From Butyrivibrio fibrisolvens (GTDB lineage: Bacteria; Bacillota; Clostridia; Lachnospirales; Lachnospiraceae): a stretch of DNA of 64,000 bases. Below the pieces are notes generated by a model, which ran no database searches, was not told the origin of the DNA, and saw only the letters and a program-made list of their open reading frames with translations. Shown piece after piece: positions 27,066 to 35,670 of this stretch. The position numbers and the translations under genes were made by a program. Each line of letters starts with the position of its first letter. The stretch's first letter is position 1. The stretch is taken from contig NZ_CP146963.1 in NCBI RefSeq assembly GCF_037113525.1, forward strand, positions 3,038,001 to 3,102,000, given 5' to 3'.

Positions 27066-28268
27066 TCACTCGATCAGCGTCATGCCGCTGTCATAAAGCT
27101 TATCATGCATTGCGTCATAAAGCCATTTTTCCATAGAAACTCCCTCGCTGTTAGCCAGATGGAAATTCAGGTTACGGATGTTTGTATGGATCGTGCCGCC
27201 TTTCATTCCGCTCTTCATGACCATCTTATTCCTGAAGTTATTGAGATAGAAATGAAATCCTGGATTCACCTCTTTGAGCTGAGTCAGCATCACTTTCATC
27301 TGTTCGTGGAACTCGGCCTGAATATCCTTATCAGAAGCAAAAACCTTGTTGGCGACATCGTTATAATATGCGCTGAGCAAATAATCATGCGTTGACGTTG
27401 AGTACAGATATCTGAACCTGTCACCATATTTGGCGTACAGTCTTCTGTACCAGTCCACGGTGATGTTATCAGATGTGATGGCCTGCCACAAGTCATCCGG
27501 GGCTTTCCATATTTCTTTTGCCGTATCGCGCCAGCCATCATAGAGGAACTGACCGCTGTCTGACAATAAAGTCACGTCCTTACATTCCGGATAGAAGTCA
27601 TCACAGATCTCGCCGGCAAGGGCTGGGACTGCGAAAGCGCCGGCGCTGTCGCCTGCGATAAGGAGTCTTTTGGGATTTTTGAAAAGGCGTTTGGCCTGTT
27701 CCATGGCGTATCTGAAATTCTTGTAGCCGTGGAAGTGGATTACGTCTTTTTCCCCATCGCTGTCTGTGTATTCAAAATCGTTGTTGCCAACGTGAAGGTC
27801 ACCGGTAGCATAAGTGATGATGACCTGGCTGAAATTTCTGAACTTATTTCTGGGATTTATATCTTCTGTGATTCCGGAGCGGATGTTCATGATCTGGGTA
27901 AAAGGCCTTAGATTACTCCAATAGAAATTAGGCATTCCGGCAGTTATCGTGCCGCCGGAAGAAGGCCTTGCTGCTGTATAGGAATTCCAGGCAACTCCCC
28001 CTCCGGACAGGAAGACGAGTAGATTCCTGGAACGACCTTTTTTGACATAAATATAATACTCTGAGCCGTCCCCCGTTACGCCTTGAGGTATATCAACTCT
28101 ATACCAGGTGTTTAAAGAGGGTTCTTCATTATCTAAAAGCTTGGCTACTCCAAGGTGAGTACCTGCGATAATGTCACTTACACTGTTCTCAAAGTAATCG
28201 CCAACGCGGTAGGCAAAAGCCAGACCGCGTTTAAGGTTTTCGCTGTTAGTCTGTTGTTTTTGTGACAT
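27066..28268 (-). CDS. Pectin-acetylesterase-like alpha/beta hydrolase
   Basis: A 400-residue hydrolase of the pectin acetylesterase/Notum fold family. FLSGGGVAWN (residues 86-95) is the oxyanion segment, YATGDLHVGN (153-162) matches the family TGD-x-H-x-GN motif, and GDSAGAF (206-212) holds the nucleophile Ser208. A late THTN-like GTIHTNIRN may supply the His. There is no signal peptide, so it acts in the cytoplasm, which argues against polymer pectin as substrate. It is the last gene of a three-gene operon, 9 nt after the DUF6320 gene. An inverted repeat CTTCGCAT/ATGCGAAG follows it (about 27000-27059). Confidence 0.8.
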   Translation of the reverse strand: MSQKQQTNSENLKRGLAFAYRVGDYFENSVSDIIAGTHLGVAKLLDNEEPSLNTWYRVDIPQGVTGDGSEYYIYVKKGRSRNLLVFLSGGGVAWNSYTAARPSSGGTITAGMPNFYWSNLRPFTQIMNIRSGITEDINPRNKFRNFSQVIITYATGDLHVGNNDFEYTDSDGEKDVIHFHGYKNFRYAMEQAKRLFKNPKRLLIAGDSAGAFAVPALAGEICDDFYPECKDVTLLSDSGQFLYDGWRDTAKEIWKAPDDLWQAITSDNITVDWYRRLYAKYGDRFRYLYSTSTHDYLLSAYYNDVANKVFASDKDIQAEFHEQMKVMLTQLKEVNPGFHFYLNNFRNKMVMKSGMKGGTIHTNIRNLNFHLANSEGVSMEKWLYDAMHDKLYDSGMTLIE

Positions 28269-28277
28269 TTAACTCCC

Positions 28278-28949
28278 TTACATATTCCAGAATTTGGCTG
28301 AAGCATTCTTAAGGTCTCTGAACCTGAAAAGAATGATTGCTGCTGCAAGTATGAGGTAGATGGCAACACATATTACTGCAGGCCACATGAATATATTGGT
28401 TTCATTGATGATCGGTATAAGCTGTATCATTGCTACGATAAAATCAAAGATAAGATAATTGACGTAGTCTTCAAGGTGGGCTTTGGTAACAAGGCCTATA
28501 ACAATAGTAAAAATAAGTAGCACGATAAGCGCCATAGGTATCGTCCATGCTATATCCCAGCCGCGATTACCAAACACGCGGTCTGTCAGGTACGAAATCA
28601 CCATTACCGCGTAGGCTTCGAAGGTAACGAGCTTCAAAATGTTACCCCTTAGCATGATCGCAACGACCATATCTATCCAGATAACAACGCTAGCCATGAT
28701 GACCATTCCGGGCCATGCTGAATCCGGCTTTCCAATCTGATGAACCAGAAGGAATCTGGCTGAGATCATTACTATTACTATAACTGCAAGAATGAATGTC
28801 AGGATCTTAAGAAGGGATACTCTCGAAACTCTTTTCTTAAGAACAGGATATGCAGGGTCTTCAGGCGTACCAGTAAGGCGGCCCTGACACAAAGGACACT
28901 CTGTCTTATATCCTCTGACTTTTACTTTACACTTGGGGCAGTACTGCAT
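28278..28949 (-). CDS. DUF6320 zinc-ribbon membrane protein
   Basis: A 223-residue protein. A zinc ribbon at residues 4-22 (CPKCKVKVRGYKTECPLC) is followed by six or so hydrophobic helices from about residue 45 to 210. This layout matches DUF6320, whose function is unknown. It overlaps the end of the upstream acyltransferase gene by 28 nt and lies 9 nt before the esterase-like gene, so the three are tightly coupled. The membrane protein may anchor or supply the acyltransferase, but that is only inference. Confidence 0.75.
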   Translation of the reverse strand: MQYCPKCKVKVRGYKTECPLCQGRLTGTPEDPAYPVLKKRVSRVSLLKILTFILAVIVIVMISARFLLVHQIGKPDSAWPGMVIMASVVIWIDMVVAIMLRGNILKLVTFEAYAVMVISYLTDRVFGNRGWDIAWTIPMALIVLLIFTIVIGLVTKAHLEDYVNYLIFDFIVAMIQLIPIINETNIFMWPAVICVAIYLILAAAIILFRFRDLKNASAKFWNM

Positions 28950-30316
28950 CCGACAGGTTCTCCTTCCATATCACCGGTTTCTTCATCGGCTTTTTCAAAT
29001 TCAACTTCCTTGATCTGGTTCTTTTCCCAGTTAAGGACTGTATCGATATCCACATTGTGGTCAGAACTTGTAACTTCAACGTCGATTCCCATTTTCACAA
29101 GTCTTCTGAAGAAATGCAGCATGATCTCATGAGTTGTATACGCGCTCACTTCTCCGAAGACCATCTTGTCCTTGAAGCTTGAAACGCAGATCTGTTCTGA
29201 AATCGCAGTCATGAAGCATGAGAATCTGTCGATGTATATGCTAACTTCCGGCGGCATATCAATATTACCAAGATTGGACATGGTACTCGTTACGCCCTTC
29301 TTGGCAACTCTGTCGATTCCCTGCACTGCAATATTTTTTATGAAAAGAGGTACGACCTTAACTGCAATATTGTGCTCAAGGGCCGCATAGGAATTCATAG
29401 TATTTCTGATATTCTCTTCAGAAAGCTGGTTCGCAAAGGACTGCTTAACGAATTCTATGATCTCAGGAAGCTCCTCGCCCTGCTTATACAGATCGTATAC
29501 TATCGTGATAGTTCCATAGAAATTACGCGTAGTCTCTGAATGGAAGTACTGGCGCAGGTTAACAGGAACGCTGACAACGATAGGTCTTTTCCTCTCGCCG
29601 ACAGGCATCTCTTCTATTACTGATGCGATATATATAGCAGTCGCCATTATTCCGACTGAAGTATTGTACTGCTTTGAAAGCTCCTTGAACTGCTTAACGG
29701 AGATGCAGCCTTCGATAAGGTGAGGCTGTCTGTCAGGATCGATATCTCCGTGAATAGTGTAAGCTCTCTTACTTGAAAGAGATTTGAGCTGCTTTAGACC
29801 GCCTGATCTCTGATAAAAGTGTCTGAAAGCATCATCATCTTTTTCCTCTTTGGAAGAAGTCTCTTCGTTCCAGTCAGAAAGCTGAAGATTGTACTTCTTG
29901 GCAACATATACTGTTACCAGTTTTCTGAAGAAAATAAGTGCTCCTGTACCGTCTGCAAGGACGTGGAACATTTCAAGATTGATGCGCTTTCTATAATAGA
30001 ATACCCTGTAAAGAAGTGTTCTTCTTCCGGGAAAATAGATCTGGGAACAGGGAGGGAGATTTTCTTCCTCAACCAAAGGGTGCAGATTATCGCGGTGTTC
30101 AAGGTAATACCAGAAAACACCTTTTCTCAGAACACTGTTAAAATATGGAAATTCTTCTATTACTTCATCGAGCGCTTCCTGGAGGATTGCAGGGTTGACG
30201 TTATCCACCAGTTCGCAGCTGATCCTAAATACTCTTGTATTGGCTCCCTGGACAGTTGACGGAATAATCTTCGCAGCATTGTCCAGCTGATACCATTTTC
30301 TGTTTGAATGTGACAT
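28922..30316 (-). CDS. Condensation-domain/alcohol-acetyltransferase-like acyltransferase
   Basis: A 464-residue protein of the CoA-dependent acyltransferase/NRPS-condensation superfamily. The catalytic HxxxDG motif is intact as HVLADG (His118, Asp122), with FFRKLV following, as in alcohol acetyltransferase-like members. No carrier-protein domain is attached. No signal peptide or clear membrane segment is visible. The operon order acyltransferase, DUF6320, esterase-like suggests transfer of an acyl group to a membrane-linked or lipid acceptor and a matching deacylase. The substrate is unknown. Confidence 0.75.
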   Translation of the reverse strand: MSHSNRKWYQLDNAAKIIPSTVQGANTRVFRISCELVDNVNPAILQEALDEVIEEFPYFNSVLRKGVFWYYLEHRDNLHPLVEEENLPPCSQIYFPGRRTLLYRVFYYRKRINLEMFHVLADGTGALIFFRKLVTVYVAKKYNLQLSDWNEETSSKEEKDDDAFRHFYQRSGGLKQLKSLSSKRAYTIHGDIDPDRQPHLIEGCISVKQFKELSKQYNTSVGIMATAIYIASVIEEMPVGERKRPIVVSVPVNLRQYFHSETTRNFYGTITIVYDLYKQGEELPEIIEFVKQSFANQLSEENIRNTMNSYAALEHNIAVKVVPLFIKNIAVQGIDRVAKKGVTSTMSNLGNIDMPPEVSIYIDRFSCFMTAISEQICVSSFKDKMVFGEVSAYTTHEIMLHFFRRLVKMGIDVEVTSSDHNVDIDTVLNWEKNQIKEVEFEKADEETGDMEGEPVGCSTAPSVK

Positions 30317-30344
30317 GTTTCGCCTCGTTTGCTTCGATGTGGGG

Positions 30345-30564
30345 GATTCCTGAGGGTGGCAGCCTATAAATGATTTTGTTGTCGTGAAAGATTTACTTAA
30401 TTCAAGGCATGATATCTGGAATAATATATTCTAGGATCCGAAACTCGCTTCGCGGGGGCATGCGGATCCTAAACAGAATATATTATTCCATCTATCAAGC
30501 TCTTGAATTAAGTAAATCTTTCAAAGACAACAAAATCATTTATAGGCTGCCATCCTCAGGAATC
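30345..30564. repeat. Structured 220-nt palindromic element, copy 1
   Basis: One long hairpin: stem 1, 39 bp (30345-30383/30526-30564, one G-T pair); stem 2, 21 bp (30386-30406/30502-30522); a joint GCATGATATCT (30407-30417) opposite ATCTATCAAGCT (30490-30501) that can form TGATA/TATCA; stem 3, 15 bp (30418-30432/30475-30489); a right-side AAAC bulge; a tip helix AGGATCCG/CGGATCCT; and a 22-nt loop starting AAACTCGCTTCGC (30441-30462). No T-run follows on either strand. It lies between the acyltransferase gene and the histidine phosphatase gene. See copies at 34449 and 36923. Confidence 0.9.
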
Positions 30565-30633
30565 TTCCAGGTATCGGTGATAGTTTATTTGAGTGAAAGT
30601 TTGGGTTCTTTTCGCAATATTTTTGAACTTTTG

Positions 30634-30810
30634 ATATAGCGCTTTTTAATATAGTTTTTATATAGCGTTTAATATAGTTTTTAATATAGCATTTAGTATT
30701 GCTTTTAATATTGCATTTAGTATTGCTTTTAATATTGCGTTTAGTATTGCTTTTAATATTGCGTTTAGTATTGCTTTTAATATTGCATTCAGTATTGCTT
30801 ACTGTATTAT
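30634..30810. repeat. AT-rich minisatellite, 12-nt period
   Basis: About 14-15 head-to-tail units related to ATTGCTTTTAAT and ATTGCGTTTAGT. The later copies alternate in a 24-nt higher-order pattern, and the earliest read ATAGCGTTTAAT. It ends at the stop side of the histidine phosphatase gene. No reading frame of interest crosses it. Confidence 0.9.
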
Positions 30811-30817
30811 TGTAGTA

Positions 30818-31459
30818 TCACTTAAAAGGTATACCACCTGGAGCGTTAATATTCAAATCGTCTACACTAATTTCTGTAAGGACTCCGTTTTTAAGTTCAA
30901 AGCAGAAGAACTCACAATTACCGACTTTTATGTTCCAGAAGTCTTTAAGAGCTGTACCTCGTAAGTTTATAAGTAATGCTCTCATGCAAGCGCCGTGTGT
31001 CTGGATGAGAATGTTGTCATCAGGGCCATAATTTTTCTCTTGAGTCTTTAGAAAAGCTATGAAGTCACCTGCTCTTCCTACGATATTGTCGTAAGTTTCG
31101 ACGCCTTTTTTACGTTCGCAGTTTACGTACTTTTGGGGTTCTGCGAAGAGGTCTTTTTCTCTTGCCTTGACGAGGTCGTAGTCGGTGCCTTCGAGTTCGC
31201 CGAAGAACATTTCTTTGATGCGTTCGTCGATAACGAACTCATCTCTTTTAATTCCTGTAATAAGTTCTGCGGTTTCTATGGCTCTGCCTAAGGGGCTTGA
31301 GTATACCTTTTTGAAACTTATTCCTTTTTTCTGGATACGGGATGCGGCTTCGCGGGCCTGATCTCTTCCGGTGTCATTTAATGGGACGTCGGTTGCGCCC
31401 TGGAAGAGTCTTTCTTTATTCCACTCTGTTTCACCGTGTCTTACAAAATACCAAAACAT
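30818..31459 (-). CDS. Histidine phosphatase family protein (phosphoglycerate-mutase-like)
   Basis: A 213-residue member of the branch-1 histidine phosphatase superfamily. The phospho-His motif is VRHGETEWN (residues 6-14), SSPLGRAIETA near 54 carries the second Arg, the acid-base Glu lies in MFFGELEG near 87, and the second His is in IQTHGACMR near 155. Such proteins dephosphorylate sugar phosphates, cofactors or act as mutases. The specific substrate cannot be read from sequence. AGGA lies about 11 nt before the ATG. Confidence 0.88.
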   Translation of the reverse strand: MFWYFVRHGETEWNKERLFQGATDVPLNDTGRDQAREAASRIQKKGISFKKVYSSPLGRAIETAELITGIKRDEFVIDERIKEMFFGELEGTDYDLVKAREKDLFAEPQKYVNCERKKGVETYDNIVGRAGDFIAFLKTQEKNYGPDDNILIQTHGACMRALLINLRGTALKDFWNIKVGNCEFFCFELKNGVLTEISVDDLNINAPGGIPFK

Positions 31460-31513
31460 AACTTTAAAATTCCTATCTAAATAAAAATATATCTTAAGTA
31501 CTTACTATAACTA

Positions 31514-34411
31514 CTATACGTCTATCTCATCCACTATAACATCTCCAGAAGCGCGTCTGACTGCTTCTGCAGCCTGGAACAATGTCAGGAACTTCTTGTT
31601 CTTAACAAGCTTGAGCTGCCTTTTTGCAAAGCGAAGCTGTATTCCGTAGTGATCGAGAATGGGTGCTTCGGCGGCGCTTACGCGCTCTTCCATAATATCA
31701 GGGTCTTGCAGGTCTTTGTCAATATAGATACGAAGGAGAGCTGCAATGCACCTTCCAAGGGCCATGGTTCCGTCGCTTCGCTTAACGCTGACGGTATCTT
31801 CTGCTTCCATGCTCCAGGAAGGAATATAATGACATATTCCATAAGCGCAGTCAATTTCCATTATACCACTGTCGCCCTCGAGGTGAACCCAGGCGGTGTT
31901 ATCTTCTATGAAGATCTCGGAAACGGGCCTTGCCTGTTCCTTGCAAATAACTGATATGATGTCACAGTCGACTAAGGCTATCTGGCAGTGGAGATTTTTC
32001 TTCCTGTCATTGGAAGAGTGATCAACACTTTCAACAGCATTACCGCCTTCACCTATGCTTTCCGAGCCATATGACGATGTGTCATCTTTAAAAGAAGTTT
32101 CTTCAGAAATATCTTTCTTATTTTTGCCTTCTTTAGAAGTATCGCCATTATATTTACTGTCTTTGAATGATGTTCCCTTAGAATTATCATCCAAAAGAGG
32201 TGTATTCTTTAAAGATATATTCATGTCTTTTGATATATCTTCATCCATAGAAGTTTCTGCTGCATTATTTTCGTCTGCATCCTTTAACATAGGCTGGTCT
32301 GAAACTTTATTTTTTTCTCCCCATCTTGGTATCGGCGGATCAGTAATGCTCTCCTGTGCTACCAACGGGCGCACGCCTTCTATAAGGATAGGCTGTCTGA
32401 AACTTCCTGTCCTGAAGATGACATATCTTTCTGACGGAATCTCGAAAGGTCCTGCAGTAGGTCTTACGCTTCTGTGATTGCCGAGAATATCTGTATCAAA
32501 TACGATGGTCGAGCCATCCGGATTTTCAAATCTCTGCTCAGGTTCGAAGGCGATTCCGAGCTCGTTTGAAGTAAGTAATCTCTTTTCACCTCTTGGAAGG
32601 AAGGCAAAAAGGTTGGTGGTAAATACGCATTCGTTGCCTTCATCCGACACTTTGAACATAACCTGATGTTTCGTATCGGTATAGGCGTCTTTTTCGCCCT
32701 GGCTGGGAAGCGCTCCGTTGAAGTAATAATTGCCCTCAAAATATACAGGCAGGTGGTCATAATAGGCATCCCTGACTGCAGGTCTTGTCTTAAACTCAGC
32801 AAAATACTGCTCAATAGACGGATAGCCCGAGTAAGCAACTGTTCCGCAGCTTAGATCCAGAATCTTGCCAAAGCCAGCTTTTTTGCCCTCTAAGTACATC
32901 ATCAGGTCTTCGCGGACAGGCTTTTGAACGAATACATTGTTACAAAATCTCGCATCGCCGTGAAGGATGGTCATAAAACCAGCTATCATCGTAGAATGCG
33001 GGACGTGGTAAGGCGTGTATCTGTCGGTTGAAAAAATGCGGCCGCCGTTATCAGTTCCCTTCCCCACATAGGAAAAAGAACCTGCGATAAAGTTATGAAC
33101 CAGCGCAATTCCCTGCGTCGACAGCCTGCAGGCAATGTCTGACAAAAGAAGGTTGTTGTCGATAAGAGTCGGGCCGTGCGATACTTCCACGAATATATCT
33201 TCGCCAAGGCCGAGACCGCTGTTAATCTGCGCACCAACAGGCGGAACATTATCATGGAAAAGATTCTGCGTAACCCTTGTACCCTGCGCCTGCCAGTCAA
33301 GCCACAGGCCTCTTGTGCAGTGATCTATGCGGTTTCTGCGGATCAGCGTATCGATCGCAGCATGAAGCTTGATGCCGCCAATCTCAGCACCTGCAAGGTT
33401 CTTTTTACAATTGATATGATGAATGTGGTTGTCTTCTATGGTAGAAAAAACCGCGCCAAGATTCCCGACGATGCCCGCCTGGCCGCAGTCGTGGATGTTG
33501 CACCTGCGGATCATGTGGGAGCCGACGGTCTCCTTGTCCCAGCCTTCGTTAACGGCCTGACACGCAGCGTCGCGCTGGGTCTGGGTTCCGTCTTTGACGA
33601 AAGTTGTGGTCCACTTATTGTCGTTGCCAGGCTGTCTGTATTTGCCAAGGGAAATTCCGGCACACTTGGACTCCGAGATCTCGCAGTCTTCAATGATCCA
33701 GCCCTTGGACCAGTGCGGGCCGACCATGCCTTCCTGCATTGCAGTTGGCGGCGCCCAGTTGGTTGCAGCCTGGCAGATCTTGAAACCTGACAGAGTAATG
33801 TAACTGATACCCTCTCTTTGCGGGAAAAAACATGACGATCTGACGCTGATCTCGACATTCTCAAGGTTAGGATCGTAGCCCCTGAAATTGGCCTTAAATA
33901 TAGTATAAAGGCCGTCTTTGGACTGCTCGCAGTACCACACAAAAAGGGTATCGCCCGGATTCCAGGATGCCTTCTGCATCACAGGCTTCTCAACTTCTTT
34001 ATAGGAAAAGACCTCGTACATGGACCTTCCATTAAGGTACACATCACCAAGATGCGCCTTGAATGAAGGGTCGTACCAGTCGCCTTTGACCAAATTCGTG
34101 TAGGGATTGCGGTCTGGGAATACCGAGTTTGGCACTTCGCAGGACCATACGTTGTCAGACTCTTTTTTCCAGTTTTTGATCCTCTCAGCACCGGAAATTA
34201 CAGCACCTAGAAGGCTACTGCTTCTGTAGATAATGGGTTCGCCTTCTTCGCCGCCTCGCGGGGGATCGATGGATTCTCTGTAGATGCCCGGCGACACAAT
34301 GACTTCATCACCCGGCATGGCAACCTGCGCTGCCTCTGAGATTGTCTTAAAGGGGTGCTCACGGGATCCGTCACCACCCGCAAAATTGTTCTGAGCAACA
34401 TAATAATACAT
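31514..34411 (-). CDS. Large right-handed parallel beta-helix protein, possibly GH141-like
   Basis: A 965-residue protein. Residues about 1-600 are a pectate-lyase-type beta helix: DGSREHPFKTISEAAQVAMPGD at the start, then coil repeats such as HMIRRCNIHDCGQAGIVGN and STIEDNHIHHI. The TNWAPPTAMQEGMVGPHWSKG region near 215-235 resembles GH141-type glycosidases. A Ser/Lys/Asp-rich low-complexity linker (about residues 705-805, nt 31995-32300) precedes a separate C-terminal domain of ~160 residues that I do not recognise. There is no signal peptide, so it seems intracellular. GGAGG lies 6 nt before the ATG. Enzyme activity is uncertain. Confidence 0.7.
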   Translation of the reverse strand: MYYYVAQNNFAGGDGSREHPFKTISEAAQVAMPGDEVIVSPGIYRESIDPPRGGEEGEPIIYRSSSLLGAVISGAERIKNWKKESDNVWSCEVPNSVFPDRNPYTNLVKGDWYDPSFKAHLGDVYLNGRSMYEVFSYKEVEKPVMQKASWNPGDTLFVWYCEQSKDGLYTIFKANFRGYDPNLENVEISVRSSCFFPQREGISYITLSGFKICQAATNWAPPTAMQEGMVGPHWSKGWIIEDCEISESKCAGISLGKYRQPGNDNKWTTTFVKDGTQTQRDAACQAVNEGWDKETVGSHMIRRCNIHDCGQAGIVGNLGAVFSTIEDNHIHHINCKKNLAGAEIGGIKLHAAIDTLIRRNRIDHCTRGLWLDWQAQGTRVTQNLFHDNVPPVGAQINSGLGLGEDIFVEVSHGPTLIDNNLLLSDIACRLSTQGIALVHNFIAGSFSYVGKGTDNGGRIFSTDRYTPYHVPHSTMIAGFMTILHGDARFCNNVFVQKPVREDLMMYLEGKKAGFGKILDLSCGTVAYSGYPSIEQYFAEFKTRPAVRDAYYDHLPVYFEGNYYFNGALPSQGEKDAYTDTKHQVMFKVSDEGNECVFTTNLFAFLPRGEKRLLTSNELGIAFEPEQRFENPDGSTIVFDTDILGNHRSVRPTAGPFEIPSERYVIFRTGSFRQPILIEGVRPLVAQESITDPPIPRWGEKNKVSDQPMLKDADENNAAETSMDEDISKDMNISLKNTPLLDDNSKGTSFKDSKYNGDTSKEGKNKKDISEETSFKDDTSSYGSESIGEGGNAVESVDHSSNDRKKNLHCQIALVDCDIISVICKEQARPVSEIFIEDNTAWVHLEGDSGIMEIDCAYGICHYIPSWSMEAEDTVSVKRSDGTMALGRCIAALLRIYIDKDLQDPDIMEERVSAAEAPILDHYGIQLRFAKRQLKLVKNKKFLTLFQAAEAVRRASGDVIVDEIDV

Positions 34412-34448
34412 ACACTGCCTCCCTCATGGTGGACATTAAGGTCTCGCC

Positions 34449-34668
34449 TATTCCTGAGGGTGGCAGTTAGTGAATGATTTTATTGTCATGATAGTTTTAC
34501 TAAATTCAAGGCATGATATCTGACGTTTTATATTCCAGGGTCCGAAACTCGCTTCGCTCAAACATGCGGACCCTAAACAGAATATAAAACGTCATCTATC
34601 AAGCTCTTGAATTTAATAAAACTCTCAAAGACAATAAAATCATTCACTAACTGCCGCCCTCAGGAATA
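34449..34668. repeat. Structured 220-nt palindromic element, copy 2
   Basis: Same architecture and exactly the same length as copy 1. Stem 1 pairs 34449-34487 with 34630-34668 (39 bp, one T-G pair). The joint again reads GCATGATATCT opposite ATCTATCAAGCT. Stem 3 is GACGTTTTATATTCC against AGAATATAAAACGTC. The AAAC bulge and tip AGGGTCCG/CGGACCCT follow, and the loop starts AAACTCGCTTCGC. Stem sequences differ from copy 1 but pairing is kept, apart from two C-A and one T-C mismatch. It lies between the beta-helix gene and yggS. Confidence 0.9.
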
Positions 34669-34709
34669 TTCAAAGTTTGATGATGTTTTATATGTGTGCA
34701 GAAATTGTT

Positions 34710-35408
34710 TTAAATATTGTAATTACGTTCGCCAAAAATGCCAGTGCCAACACGAACTAAGGTTGCTCCCTCTTCTATTGCTACTTCGTAATCGCCTGTC
34801 ATTCCCATAGAAAGTGTGTCCATAGGTTCTTTAGTAAGCTTCATCTCATTTGCTTTATTAAGAAGATCTTTAAGTCCTCTGAAGTACTGTCTGTTAGACT
34901 CGGGATTTTCTGTGTATGGAGCGATTGTCATAAGGCCGCGGATTCGGATGTGTTCGAAATCCTTGATCTGCTCGATGAAGGGGATGCAGTCCTCAGGGGT
35001 AAGACCGAACTTGGTGTCTTCGCCGGCCATGTTTACTTCGCAGAGGACATCCATTACAAGGTCGTGCTTGGCGGCCTGCTTCTCGATTTCCTGGGCGAGT
35101 TTAAGGTTATCTACAGAATGGATCATGTCTACCATTCCAGGGAGATATTTTACTTTATTGTTCTGAAGATGGCCTATCATGTGCCAGTGGAGGGGTTCTG
35201 TGATCTCGGTGGTCTTGTCGCGGAGTTCCTGAACCTTATTTTCTCCAAATGTCTCTATTCCATAGGACATTGCTTCTCTAATATCAGATACAGGCTTGGT
35301 CTTACTTACAGCGATAAGGGTTACATCTGAGCGGTCTCTGCCGGCTCTGTCGCATGCTGCCTGGATCTTTTTTTCTACGTCAGCTAAGTTTTCTGTAATA
35401 TTGCTCAT
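34710..35408 (-). CDS. yggS: YggS-family PLP homeostasis protein
   Basis: A 232-residue PLP-binding alanine-racemase-fold protein that buffers and distributes pyridoxal phosphate. The Lys that binds PLP lies in LIAVSKTKP (residues 31-39). FGENKVQEL, HMIGHLQNNKV near 75, GLMTIAP and the C-terminal SMGMTGDYEVAIEEGATLVRVGTGIFG are family signatures. GAGAGG is 6 nt before the ATG. It is usually found with the division genes sepF/divIVA in Firmicutes, but not here. Confidence 0.94.
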   Translation of the reverse strand: MSNITENLADVEKKIQAACDRAGRDRSDVTLIAVSKTKPVSDIREAMSYGIETFGENKVQELRDKTTEITEPLHWHMIGHLQNNKVKYLPGMVDMIHSVDNLKLAQEIEKQAAKHDLVMDVLCEVNMAGEDTKFGLTPEDCIPFIEQIKDFEHIRIRGLMTIAPYTENPESNRQYFRGLKDLLNKANEMKLTKEPMDTLSMGMTGDYEVAIEEGATLVRVGTGIFGERNYNI

Positions 35409-35556
35409 GTCGTGCCTCTCATTAGTATTTTTTCACTATTTTATTCTAACATAAGGAAAAAAACCATGCATTCTTTTGTAACTTCGTCAAAAAAATCCCT
35501 CAAAATATCGCAAAATACTGCCAAACGTCCATTTTCAGTTTATTTTCAGATAGAGG

Positions 35557-35585
35557 TTGTACCATAAACTTGTTTTTGATAAAAT
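35557..35585 (+). promoter_or_regulatory. SigA-type promoter of the DUF3048 lipoprotein gene
   Basis: -35 TTGTAC (35557-35562), 17-nt spacer, -10 TAAAAT (35580-35585). Downstream, the leader has GGCGG/CCGCC and an 8-bp inverted repeat GACTGTTC/GAACAGTC (about 35623-35656) just before the ribosome site, a possible operator or translation-control hairpin. Confidence 0.8.
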
Positions 35586-35670
35586 AGATGGGCGGGTTTT
35601 TTCCGCCACAATACAAAAAGGACTGTTCATATCCCATTATATTCACGAACAGTCGGAAAGAGTCACGATT

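Noticed and set aside
33176..33942. Long frames on both strands inside the beta-helix gene
   Set aside because: They are shadows. The 965-codon frame has the domain matches and the GGAGG start.
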